NCBI RefSeq assembly: GCF_020085105.1
Contig: NC_058045.1
Span: forward strand, 21,678,833 to 21,742,832
Reading direction: 5' to 3'
DNA: 64,000 nucleotides
From: Siniperca chuatsi
Lineage: Eukaryota; Chordata; Actinopteri; Centrarchiformes; Sinipercidae
The translations under genes were made by a program, and so were the position numbers. This document shows, one piece after another, positions 39,460 through 52,283 of this stretch. The notes beneath the pieces were generated by a model. The model saw only the letters and a list, made by a program, of their open reading frames with translations. It searched no databases and was not told the origin of the DNA. Position 1 is the stretch's first letter; each line of letters begins with the position of its first letter.

Positions 39460-42409
39460 GTACCAGATACAAATAATCATACCGTATGTATGAAGTGCTT
39501 TATTTTGAATAATGGGAATTTGTCTTAATCAAACCTTTCTGTGTTGGAAGTGATTTTGTGAACCAGTTAGAGAAAGAGGATATTAATGTTAAGTTACTGA
39601 AGCCAATAAACTATGTGACCAAGTTGACCAGAGTCAAGCACCAAAACAATGCAGCAGTTTGGGGGGAAGTTTTAGAATTCTGCCATTTTACATCAACACT
39701 TTTTAGGTCAGCAAGGTGCTTGGTAAAATGTAATAAAGTGTCTCCTCTAAGCTCCACATTATGTCTACCTTGTTCTTTAACTGGTTCAATATTAGCACTT
39801 CTACACTCAGAGGTTTGATTATAAAAAATTGACTTGCTTTTGGTTTAATTTTGCCTCTGGACCTTAGGACGTTGCAGATCTTTATTAACTCTGAGGTGTA
39901 CATCAGAGGAATAGCTTTTTTTCCCCCTCTCCAAAATGTGTTCTGTGGCGATTGTCTTTCAATAATGATGTATGTATATGAATACCATTGTACTCAGTTC
40001 ATTTGTATGTAAAAGGGCATGTATGTATTTCTGATGTATTTTTATTGATGCAGTGAATATAGTCACCATGTCACGAAAAAGCTTTTGTTTGTTTTTGTAT
40101 ATTTGGCACATATCCCTATTCAATATTTTTTTTTTTTCCAATGTCTGTTCTGTTTCTAGTAAATGAAATACTGCCTATCACTAAATTAAATATTTCAACT
40201 CTAAGCATTCTCTCTGTGCAGGGGACAGGTGAGTAGCAGTTCACGATGAGTTGTTAATAGTCAAACTGTTAAAGAACAATATCAACGTTATTCATATTTC
40301 TACAGTGCTTTCTTCTTGTTTTTGTGTAAAAATGTTCTGTTTTGCCATGGATGATGTGTATGTATGTACAGTATGTACTGTGTATATCCATCTCTGCCGC
40401 TTGTATAGAATAGTGTTTATTTTTTTATACCTGATAGATATATTATTACTGCTACTAATTTGGGGCTACACTTCATAGTTTAAGGAATTTATCCACAAAA
40501 CCTTCTGCTTTATCAAAGCATCCTGTCTCATTGTTGCACTTTACATCACTGTGGACAGATTGGTTGCTACTCATCCACTCCTTGATCAGTAGCAGGTCAT
40601 TGTGTTTTGACAGTGTTGTGAGTTTGCCTAATTCTTTAATAGAGCAGCCAGGGAGTTCAGCAGTACTGGGTTGAATGAATCATCTCTGTATGTGTTGGCG
40701 TGTGAGACTCAAACCTACAGACTGTTTTTAACAGGCTCACTATTGCTAAGCTGTAGTTGCATCAAAATAAACACCTTGGTATTCTTTGTGTATTGTCTGG
40801 TTTTCTTGGTTTCCAGTTTAAGCAATGTGTCACATTTTTGGTCTGTCAGACAGGGTTTCCTGTCATGATGTGTATGCTGTTACACTAAGTTCAGTTGAGA
40901 ATCGTGAAATGGCGCTCAGATATATTGTTGTTGTGAGCTGGGGGCATTCATTATTTTTGAAAAATATGTAATCAGTATAGGTAAAGTCATAAGCTGCTTT
41001 CATGCATTTTAAAGAACAATGTGTTATACAAAGAGAAGGTGCGAATGCAACAAAAAATGTGATGAGAGTTGTAAGCTGTTTAACAGGAGCTCTTTATTAA
41101 ATGTGTTTTGTCTCTATGGACAGTACATTGGGCTGCTGTAAGCTGGTACATTCAACAAAATAGTGACAGTTGTGTCATTGAATGGGCAGAACTTGATTTG
41201 CTCCTGTGCCAAGTGAACTGTTGATCGAATTCATGGGTGTTTGCACCTGAGGTCATATTATGCAATTATCAAATAAACTCACAACGCTAGCTTTGTGGAG
41301 ACCTGATCATGTCGAATCTAGAAAGAACTGTTAAAGATGAAGGTAAGTAGATTCTAAGATTAGGGTGCATTATTGGTCAACATATAGCCAGGTCATCTGA
41401 ATGGAGTATGGTGTTAGAAGTCTTTAAAGCCTCATCAGGTTATGTTGTAAGAGGAATGGCTTAATTGCATACACAACAGATAGTAGATATATACATTGCC
41501 ATGGTGTCAAAATATAAGTTAAATTATAGGTTAGAAAAGTATAGGTCTATTTGGGGTGTCCTGATGGCCTCTGGGTTTAAAGTGCTGATCATGTAATTGC
41601 AACTTCTCCAGTTTGACTCCAGCTGGGGACTTTTGTTGCATTCCCTATCTCTTCCTCCCCTCATTTCCTGTCAGCTCTCTACTGTCAAATTTCTATGATA
41701 AAGGCACAGCCTTTAATAACGACAAATATACTTGTAGGTCTATACAGAAGAGAGACATTAAGTGCAGCAATGACAGTGCAGTAATGTAGTCCATGGTTGG
41801 TCCAATAAACCATTTGGTTACACCAGGCCCGAATGTAGCAATACCGATAATAGCAGTACAGTAACAGGACAGAAGGGGGCGGCTGTAACCAGCTGTGCCC
41901 GACCCGGAACTTTCAATTAGTTAATCTACTACTAAAATTGGAAATTTGGAAGAAAAACTGGTCTAGCTCAGCATAAGCAGCAACAGCATGTCCAGAATTT
42001 ATATTATTATTTTTCAAAGTAAAAGCGCTGTATCGCTCAAGGAATACAATTATTTATTGGCGGTGTTAAAGGTAAAATCTTACATGGAGGCATATGAATG
42101 GAATTAAAATGCCATGAAATAAATAAATGGTGACAGTTTCTTTCTCATGGAATATTTCCGTAATACATAATTTTCACGCCAATGCTTGTGTTAAAACCAA
42201 AACACTGGCCATGAAGGGTTTTAATTTGAAAACCATAACCGGAAAACCTCTATCTAAATCTGTCAAGTTTGACTCAAATCCACGACTGAACGACTCCAAC
42301 CAACCCGGAACTTTTAAGACAACTAATCATCCCTGAAAACTTATTGCAAGGAGTTTCCTCCTGGTTTTCCGAGCGGTTCAAATGTTTCTCTAAGAAAACT
42401 AATTACTGC
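39460..42409. other. e2f4 to elmo3 intergenic region
   Basis: Apart from alternative AATAAA hexamers, the SINE at 41553-41713 and an isolated ATG with good donor at 41309-41342, nothing gene-like is seen. Part may be extended e2f4 3' UTR. Confidence 0.5.
41553..41713 (+). mobile_element. tRNA-derived SINE
   Basis: The segment begins GGGGTGTCCTGATGGC and carries a B-box-like CAGTTTGACTCCAGC. It continues GGGACTTTTGTTGCAT, a CT-rich stretch ending CATTTCCTGTCAGCTCTCTACTGTC, and closes with ATAAAGGC. This matches the common percomorph SINE architecture (tRNA head, body with CT-rich block, ATAAAGGC tail). The head is diverged. Confidence 0.75.
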
Positions 42410-42526
42410 GGACTGAGTTAGGTCCTTCTGAGGGGAAAGAAAGACAGTTGCAAATGTTTCTCGCTCCGACTGCGGCGGTTCCTGCAGGACAGTAACGTTA
42501 GCCCTCGACTTGTCTTTTCAAACCAG
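42410..42526 (+). promoter_or_regulatory. elmo3: Probable elmo3 untranslated first exon and promoter
   Basis: A local CpG-rich patch (ctccgactgcggcggttcc, about 42462-42480) is followed by a donor-like AACCAG|GTAGGA with the exon ending at 42526. The ATG exon of elmo3 starts after an acceptor at 47500 (TTATCAACAG), with 29 nt of leader before the start codon. A 5-kb first intron in the leader would result. Where the exon begins is unknown. Confidence 0.45.
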
Positions 42527-42969
42527 GTAGGACGCAGTCAGGAAAAAGCTCTGCAGCTGACTCTCACACTTCTTTCACAACCCTGTCCTGTATCTTTTCA
42601 CAAAGCTTTGGCAATAGTCATATCAGTTTTGAATAAGTACTAATAGTTCAGGTGCTGTTTTTACCTTTTATTTGCATTCATGCGTTTACTTGTAACTAAG
42701 TTACAGTTAGCTTAAACATAGTTTGCTTAATTTATACAGAAGCACAGGACTTTACTGAACTAGCTTAAGTTACAGCGTTCAGCTGCACTTAAGTTACAAT
42801 TATTTGTGTTAAACAGAACTATATAAAACAGAACTGTATTATTGTCATATTGTCTAATGTACATTTTATGTGTAATAAAGTAATATAAGTCAGAAAAGCC
42901 TAAAGTCAGCCTGTATTGCTCCAGTCTTTCTCTTATATTATTACTGTATTTGAGATATACTCCAAGGGC

Positions 42970-42970
<1 letters not shown>

Positions 42971-43020
<50 letters not shown>
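42971..43020 (+). repeat. (TG)n microsatellite
   Basis: Twenty-five TG units downstream of the proposed elmo3 first exon. A (CA)n tract follows at 43068-43090. Confidence 0.95.
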
Positions 43021-43022
<2 letters not shown>

Positions 43023-43067
43023 GCACTGTCAGGTTAGGAATTTCAGGCAGCTGAGAGCTTCCCCCTT

Positions 43068-43090
43068 CACACACACACACACACACACAC
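43068..43090 (+). repeat. (CA)n microsatellite
   Basis: About 11 CA units, inverted relative to the TG tract 48 bases upstream. Confidence 0.95.
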
Positions 43091-45002
43091 TTCCACAGAG
43101 GGGAGGGGGCCTGAGACAGTGGGTGGGTGTGGAGGCTAACAAAAGGTCTGGGTGTGCTGGTGGTTTTAAGCTTAATGAAGCAAAGTGCTCACAGGAGAAG
43201 AATACAGGTAGTGACAGCTGCTGAACATGGTGGATATTTTAATCTCTACAACTCTGTAAAGTCTGGGTTTTTAAATCAGTCCCCTCCCCTTTGTACTGTG
43301 TGGTTTGCAAATAGCTGTGAAAGAGGGTATTCTGTGGGAAACGATTTGTATCCTATACAACATGACAGCCATGCATTTATATGTAGAGATTTCCCTGTCC
43401 TGTAGCTGTCATAACTTCCCATTACTGTAATTCAATAACAATTTATTAACTGGAAGTTTATGTAACTGACACTATATCAATCGATAACCTTAATTAAAAT
43501 GTATTAATCATTATAATAAGGGTTAGCTTATGTTAACTGGAACCATTGCATTGAGAATAGTGTACTAAAACTTTAACTTCACTTCTGCTTAAAAGGTATC
43601 ATTGCGGGTTCCACTTAGGCAACTTACTTCAGGGGACATCACAAACAGGCACAGACAGGCACAGAAACTGACATACACGCTCACTTCAGTGGTTAAACTC
43701 TACAGAGACTGACATGAAAACCTTCACTCTCTCATCTGCTGTGTTAAGAAAGGGAAACTTCGAACATTTCAACATTTACTGATCAGCATGTTTTCTGTTG
43801 AGACTCATGAGCTGAGGCGTATACAACAAACTCAGGGCTATTGTGACAGTATTTAAAAGTCCAAATATATGTTTGAAGAGGGCTTTTTATCTAGTACACA
43901 GGGTTGCTGTGGCTGAGGACGCGTTACTACCGTCTGAGGAAAAGTCACTACTTTTAGAATACTCCAACTTGTTTCTAGGTACAAGGGAACATCTAACCAG
44001 TGAAATAATCTCAGAACAGGGTTTTGAATGTTTTAACATCTTATTTGTCATCTCATTTGGACTTCTTTCAGCAGGTCGTCATTCCAGCCAGTAATGTGAT
44101 TAGATTTAGAATAGTATGTGATACTTTTGATGAGTCAGAATATAGATGACAACACTAACTAAGCTTGTTTTGTTTTGCTTCTTCTTGTTGCAATGAAGTG
44201 AGAATGTCAGTGCATCCTGAGCTCTATCCAGTGTTACATGAGACCTCAATTACGTACAGACAAGTCATGATGAATGTAGGCTTTGTCATCGACACGGGTT
44301 AACTCAGAGCGCTTAACTGAGTGTTTCTGAACTCTCTGTTCTGACTCATCTGACGTTGTTAATTGCCCTTCTGGACAAAAGTCTACTGAAAATGTTCTTT
44401 TTAACAATTGTAACATTGACTACATTCGTTACAATTGACTATCAGCCCTTAACCCTGTTGTATGATTTAATTCACTACTTAGTGTTGGCGCATTAGAGAG
44501 TGTGTCTGCTGTGGACACACTCAGTTTAGTCTTCAGTTCAGGAAACCCAAATGCATTTATATTATACAACTTTGATGATTATTGTATTCAGAATGTCTTA
44601 CAATATGTGCAACAGCAGAAAATCAATAAAATATTGATTAAAATTAATTGTATTGTGATATGACACAAGAAATTAACTAGAATTTTGATCACGGTAATAT
44701 TGTGAAATCCTAGTTACTGCCTTTTCTGTTCTTGAAGACAATTTTCTTAAACTAGACTTGACTTAAGTTGAGTAAATTCAAAAGTGAATGCCCTTTAATC
44801 ATAGTTTCTCAAACATTTCAAGTCTGTTAACGTCATCTGAAAGCACCAATAGTCATGCACAAAAATATTACTGTAAAATCCCATTATTCAGTTACAAAAC
44901 TTCATTTAAAATTTTTAAGTATTTCTCTATAACATTAAATATTTATGACTAAATGAACAAAAATCAAAGTTAAAGTTCAGGAAAACGGTGCTAAGAGTCT
45001 AC

Positions 45003-45335
45003 AGCCATGCTAGTAGCTCTGTACAGCAGTATTTTGTGCTAAATGCTAACATCAGGATGCTAACATGCTCACAATGACATTTGATGATGTTTAGCAGGTA
45101 TGTTTACCATGTTCCCCATCTCAGTTTAGTGCGTTAGCATGATAACATTTGTTAATTAGTAGTATTTTGCCATGAACCAAAGTATTATAAAATGTCAACA
45201 TCATGGCGGCACTATAGGAAAAGTCATTGGGGTTCATTATCTGCAAACCATGAATGTCACATTTGTTGTGCCAGTCAAAACCAATAGTAGATTTTGAGAT
45301 ATTTCAGTTTGGAACAAAGTGGTGGACTGACCAAT
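45003..45335 (+). repeat. Percomorph dispersed repeat
   Basis: The block with GCTAAATGCTAACATCAGGATG, GATGTTTAGCAGGTATG, GTTAGCATGATAACATTTG and, at its end, GAGATATTTCAGTTTGGA belongs to a dispersed family I have seen in many spiny-rayed fish. Its origin class is unclear. There is no ORF. Confidence 0.65.
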
Positions 45336-47030
45336 AGAATTTACTTAAATTTTGTGATACAATTGGGCTTCTCATACAGATCAGCCCGATCCTGTCATTC
45401 CCAATGGGTAGCCAAATACAACATCATAAGATGCAGCTGTTGTAGAAGTACCAATTTTAACAGTGTACATTTCACTATTAATACACACCTGTCAGGAATT
45501 GTTTTAACAAAACAAAAAGCTACCTCTCCTTTCTTTGTTTGTGGTGCAACCAAAGCAATAATTTGGGTTTCAGCTGATAGACTCAGGGACTCGGTTTCAC
45601 ATTCATCATTATACAGCTCAGACAGAGCTTCAAACCCACAGGCGGTCTTTGTTGTTGCAAAGACATGACATGCCATTACCCGGAGTTTGCCCTTGAATTT
45701 GCTGACTCATAAGCTGCCCTAGAACAACCCTATATTCCCCCAAATCTCTTTAAGATTAAGGCTGCAAACTCTTGATGTTATTTGTTGAAGTTTACCTTTG
45801 GCACCAGTACCAATGTAATGATTTCAGCACCCCAGGGTTTCCTTTCCGTCTAGTCCATGTAAATTATCCAAAAACAAACTTGATGTGATTGTGTTTACAT
45901 ATTCATGTAAAAATCAGCAGGACTCCAGCCTCTGTCGATCCTGCTGTTGAAAGATTGTCCTCCCCGTTTTCATTCTTGTTTTGAAGGTGCTCTTTATCAG
46001 GAAAGACGCTGCCTCAGGGCAAGTGAGGTGGGAAGACAGTAAAGGCGTGTGGTTGTTTTGACAGGAGTATTGCTTTGAAACCTGCCATAAACTGTGAGAG
46101 CTTTTCCTTTTTAGACTGGAGTGATGGTATGTGAACTATCCAAGAGATCGAGCAGAGGGTGGGGGTTATTAATCACACCGAACACAAGCAGGCACAAACT
46201 CGACCTCGTTTCTTTCTTCGTGAGCTCATGAATGTACAGAAGAATTTAACTGTATTATTTCCATGTGCTGAGAGTGAGGGAGAGACGGGGAAGGACAAGG
46301 AAGGGGGAAGGGTTGGAAGCACAACAACAGCTTCTTCTGTATCCTCTGGAAATGCTGTCTGAAGGCAGAGGAAGAAGTGTGTATGATGTGTGTGTGAGTT
46401 GGAAAGGGGAGAAGAAAGAGTGAACAATCCACAGTGCGTGTACAGACAGTATTTAGCTCTCTGAGCTTTACCCAATGTGCCATAAATACACACTGAAAGA
46501 GGAACACAGTGAGTGTTCTACAACTTCATATTGAAAATGATAGTTGCATTAACCACCAAGAGTCCGTTATGAGATGACTGGGCTCGTCAGTTCACCTTAC
46601 AGAGAGACTGCTCTCAGGGTGGTTAGCTTTCACTTCATCACGTTTTAAAAATCGCAGAATTATTATTCAGTTTGACACAACAGCACAAATCTTGGAAATC
46701 TTGTAACTGAACAGAATGATTGTTCAGTTCTTCCAAGTCAAGACTAGGCCTACGTATTTGTAGATTTATGAAATGATATGACAATATTCTGTTTATCACC
46801 AGTTTAGAGCTCAGATTTTTAGCCCAGTCATGTGAAGTTCAGTCTTGGGATTTGTAGTCCCACCAGATACGAGCTCACTCTCATTTTGTTCGTAGTGCAT
46901 ATCTAAAGTTTTCACATACTTGTCTTTGTTGAAACAGGACAAAAAGGCTGTTTTATTTGGTTTGTTTAGGTTTTTTACACATCCTTCTAGTACACAATGA
47001 AGATTTCCCCCCTTTTTTATCAGGTTCTAG

Positions 47031-47394
47031 TAGGGCTGCACAATATGGTAAAAAAAAAATCATATTAGGATTATTTTGATATTTTGATATTATGATTGCG
47101 ATATGATTCATGATTAGTGGGAATGATCATTTTTGCAGCACAATTTTCATTTTCATTGAAAAACTATTACTATAAATCAGATGATGTGACATTTGTTGGG
47201 GTCTGTTGTTTTCTTACATCTGAAGAACAAGATTTGTAGGCCAGGGCATCTCTGCAGCACTACAGTACTTCATTATAATGGCATTTTGTCACACATTTTA
47301 TCTTTTTATCAAAAAATTGCAGCTTCTGCGATTTAGATATTGCTCTTGGCCATATTGCGATTTCGATAATATTGCGATTAATTGTGCAGCCCTA
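47031..47394 (+). mobile_element. hAT-like MITE with 14-bp TIRs and 8-bp TSD
   Basis: The element has perfect 14-bp terminal inverted repeats TAGGGCTGCACAAT (47031-47044 and the complement at 47381-47394). It is flanked by the 8-bp duplication GGTTCTAG (47023-47030) / GGTTCCAG (47395-47402), with one mismatch. Eight-base duplications and these subterminal ATCGCAAT motifs are typical of non-autonomous hAT elements of fish. No transposase coding sequence is present in the 364 bp. It lies in the elmo3 leader intron. Confidence 0.88.
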
Positions 47395-47529
47395 GGTTCC
47401 AGGTAGTAAAGGTCATAACATTTTGATTAAGGAATATACTGTATGTAATGTGATGAGACACTTTATTTTGACACTTTCATCTCTTTTATTATCAACAGCT
47501 AGTGAGTGGTGGAGTTAATAGGTGCCAAC

Positions 47530-50522
47530 ATGCCACAACAAAAGGACATAGTGAAGATAGCCATCCAGATGCCTGGGGCCTACCCCCAGCTCATACAACT
47601 GGACCAGGTAATGCACACACATAATTCTAAATATCCTCCGTTTTAAACTCCAAATGCCAGTAAAAGGTGGATGAATTTGGTCATTTGTTTCTCTGGTTGG
47701 TAATATTTGAAAATAATATCATCTTAGTATCATATATATCAAGTCTCTGGTGTCTGCCTGTTCTTAGACTTTGCTTTAGCTGGCTGCTGTATGCTCTGAT
47801 AGTGAAGCACCATGGGAATTTCTTTCCCTTAGTTGCGTCTTTTCAGGCAGCACTTCCTCTCAGGCTGCTTCATTTGCTGATCTTGGTAAGACCGCAGCAA
47901 CAACCATAAACCTAACTTGTAAGGGATGTTGAGATATTTGAGGTAAGTTGCTGTGAGTTTAATTGGTAGTGATACCAGGTCATGAATGTTAGCTCAGGAT
48001 GGGCCACAATACACAAAAATGTTTTACCCATCCACAACAGAATACAACATGTTTTATGTATCTGTATCTTTAAACTATCTGGTTTGTTGAAGAAAATCAG
48101 TGTATTACTACACACCGGAGCCCTATTCACTGTCATGTCACTTAGAAACTTGAATGGCAGCATGATGTAGATATAGGTACTGTAGGTCTGAGAAGACAAT
48201 CAAGCAGAGAATCATCAAGTGTTGTATTGTGTCATTGATTTATTTTTGTGTGTGGTAGTTATAGATAGTTAGTACATTTTTGTTTGTTGATCACTTGTGC
48301 TGTTGCTCAAGCTAATCATAACTGCTTTATTGGAGGAGCTTGATAGAGGTGGTTCACAATCTGGCTAAATTCAGGGCAAGAACCAAACTCAACCCTGTGA
48401 ACCAATCAGATTAAAATGATGACCCTGGCTCCATGATTCTTTTTTCATTAATTTGGCTGGTTAAAGTTATTTTTTTGCAGATGGATTGTATTTCAGTTGA
48501 GCAGCCAGTGACATTTTTGGACAAACATGTTTAAATTGTAACATATCCAAACACATAGATATGCACTCAGACCTGAAAAAGTTCAGGTTTTATATTGGAT
48601 AAAACTGAGACATTGACCAAATTCAATTGGTTTTGAGGACCTTTTATCTGAATGATTCTTCACTCTGAGATGTTTATTTGATTGGAACAACAATAGAGAC
48701 AAAATGTGTCTGTGGTTAGAAGATCAACACCAATGTTACAACCACAGTGGTGAGATAATTGTTGTTACACTGCAAACCGAAAGATGAAGAAGGTAATATT
48801 GGTACTATAAAACTCTTGGGTGACTGTGTGGTGCATGTGCCTACAGAAGCTGGCTATCCCCACTATCCACCCAGTGTGGTTTGATATAGCTTCTGTTAGC
48901 TAGAGCAGCAAGAATGTCAAAATAATTCCGAATCGACTAGAGGCTGCTGCTGTAAAGAAACACAGACACAGAAACTAACATTTTTTTAATTTATCTTGCT
49001 CAACAAGACTGCACATGCTACCTACCTAGCTGGTTAACTAGCCAGATTGAGATTGCGAGCTTGCTTTATCAATATCAAAGTGAAGAGACGGCAGCAGCTA
49101 ATGTTGGCTGGTTAGTTCAGAGTTAGACACACAACTCTGTGAAGATAAAAAAAAGACATGGAGTCTTTCTCTGTGGTTACTCTAGTCAACAGGAGATAGC
49201 TAACACTGCTAATACTTTGAATGCTTAGTAATAATCCAAGCTCACAAGCCGGCCTAGCTAGTTAGCTGTCTAGGTATGTAGCATAAGCAACCTTGTTAAG
49301 CTAAGGCTTAATTCATGAGTTGAGTTTTATTAATGTCAACTTCAATTATTTTACAAATTGTTGGTTAATTTATATTTTACACAATTTATTTATATATGTA
49401 TTGATTTCATAATGTCTTTTTCATTTATATAATATTGAACACTTTGGGGTTCCATATCCACCCACTGTTTTTGTTTTTTCAGCTTTTACAAAATGTGATT
49501 GTGGGGAAGTTTTCCATGTGTTTCCCAGAAACTTTGGGGAAGTTGTACTTCTTTGTACAATCCCAGACAGCAAGGGTGTGTGTCTGTCACATATTGTACG
49601 TCACTTGAGAAGGTTTGAACTGGGAGAATTGATTTAACAGGTACTTACTAGACTGCCTGGTCATTCAACAGCTGGAAAATGCAGTTCAACTGAAACTTGA
49701 ATGAACACAGATCCCAGTTTCACACACTTTTTCAAGCCCTGATGCCTTAACTAATATTTTCATGACTTTTTGTTGTAATAATCCTAAGAGCATTCAGCAT
49801 TCAGGAGTGTTGATTTGGAAATTAATGTCCATTCTAATCTCTACACAAAATATTTTTATTTTAGATCACAATCCTGTCAGCCTCAAAAACTTCTCATTGG
49901 CCAAGCCGCCTCCACTAAACACATCTGATTGGTTGACCTTCTTGGCTGCCACTAATAACAGAGCATCCACTGGGTCTACCACAGAACCCGAAGACATTTT
50001 GATTGGTTGACCGCAGGGCTGACCACTAATAGCAGGATAGCTGAGAGTCGAGACATGGAAGTAGTCTGATTTGTATTTACGTACAAAGAGGGATCTGGGC
50101 ACTGAGGTTAACATTGTTCAGAAAGCGTTGGGGAGCTCTTGGATTTCCTCTTCTCAGCAAACAAGGTTTGCAGCCAGCGAGAATAGCTGTGGTACCGTGA
50201 TCCAATAACAGCATGTCATTACTGAAGTGTGTGTTCAGCTCCCTGACAGAGAAATGCTTTGATAGTAGAGTCTGCTAAGTGCTGTTGTTATGACCCACAT
50301 GTATGCAGCAGGTGTGTGTTTTTTATCTTGTGTGAATGTATTTGCATTTGTATGTATCTGACTACATGCTCTTTTGTTGTGTCTCTCTGCAGAAAAAGCC
50401 GCTGTCTGCTGTAATAAAGGAGGTGTGTGATGGGTAAGTTGATAATCGATTTGCTCTCTCTATGCTGTCTCTGTAGTAATGTTTGACATCATTATCATCC
50501 AACTGTATGTATTACCGTGATA

Positions 50523-50584
<62 letters not shown>

Positions 50585-52240
50585 CTGGAATCTCCCCGGT
50601 CCTGACAACTACGCTCTGCAGTATGCTGATGGAGTGCAGACATACATCACTGAATCGGTGAGTCACACCTATGTACAAATCAATACAAATTTTTATCTGC
50701 GTTCTGGTAAATGTCTGAGCACATCTTGAAGACATTGAGCAACAGACCTGAGTCAGCCCTTCAGCTGTTTCTATGTTTAAGAAGAGAAATGTTGTAAGGT
50801 GTAAAAGCACAGTAATGAATCAGTGAATCACACCTTTGTCAGCACTTTGTGACCTCTGTCTGCTTTTGTTAGAATTTAGTATATGTGTGCTGCTTAGAGT
50901 GTGAAACACATAGCAGGCTTTTCCTTTTAGCACTCTTACAGTTGGTACAAGGATGCTAACTTTCAGACATGGAAATCCTTGAAAGTTTGTGAATTTGAGG
51001 GGGGAAATCAAGGCCTTGAAAGTTTTCGAAAATAGACATGGGTCATTGAAAGTGCTTAAATTTATATATTTTGTGCAAGAATAGAAAGTTCTTTTGATAT
51101 TTTTTGTACTTAAAGTAATATCACTGTAGCACAGCAGCACAATTGAAAAGTGTTCACACATTCAAGCCTCTCTCTCTTTTTCATAGTTGTCTGTGAAATT
51201 CTGTAAAGCCGGCTAGTTCTCATAAAAATTCTCAGTGTTGTAACCGTAATTAACCTTGATCCGTGTCTCAAACTATGCCGTGTTGGGTCCTTGAATTTGA
51301 GGGAATTGGGCATGGAAAGTCTTTGAAGAGTCCTTGAATTTGATGTTTATGAAGGTGTGGGAACCATTAATCTAATTTCAGAAATATACCTGTAAACGCC
51401 CATGTGAAGAGACCCTATTCAAGTAAAGGGTAGGGAATCGGCGATCCTATCTCTCCTGATACCAGTCCGATACCTCAGCTCAGGCTATCTGCCGACACCA
51501 AGTACGATTCGATATCAGTACCTATTCCCAAATTTTATCAGATTGGTATCGGCACCGATTCACATGCATGAAGTTCAAATTAGCGACTTTGCTTTGTGAA
51601 ACTTGAGACTTGAATGCCAGCATAACACATTGGGCTCTGTCTTTGTCAAATTGGACAAAAGTGCAAATGTAAGCACAAACTTAGACAGCAAAACACACCA
51701 CAACCTTTGCAATTTTGGTGACAAGAAGTGCAAGCTCAACAACAAAGATGTGAATTATATTGAATCAGTTTTTAATGCATCCACTGGTCACATACATGTA
51801 CTTACTCGTACATGTATACATACACTCTCACACTCATACACTTTTGCACCTATATGTACAATGTGCACATGCAATACAAACATGTACATGCATACAGTAT
51901 TCACATGCACACACTCTGTTTTGTTTGTTCTGTTGTTTTTATCCTTAATCTGTTTTATCCAACTGTTTTTGTGTTTTACCCTAAATTTAAAAGCCTAACC
52001 AGGGACGGGGGGGGGGTGAAAATAGCTAAAAGCCATATATACCTTACATCTGTTGCATTTCTTTTTCCTGTAAGTTGTTCTTGGCGAGGAGGTGCAGAGT
52101 TTCTTATCTTTCTGCAGCTTACACACAAAACAAATTTACCCTAAACATTTCTTTTAGATTCTAACATGGAGTCAACCATTAAATATTTGTCATCAAACCC
52201 TGCTGTCTTTCTTTTTTACTGAGAGTGAGTGTCAGTTAGC

Positions 52241-52283
<43 letters not shown>

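Noticed and set aside
42916..43224. ORFs rich in Cys-Val or Thr-His repeats
   Set aside because: They are translations of GT/CA microsatellites. The same applies at 50517-50810, 52246-52434 and 59079-59408.
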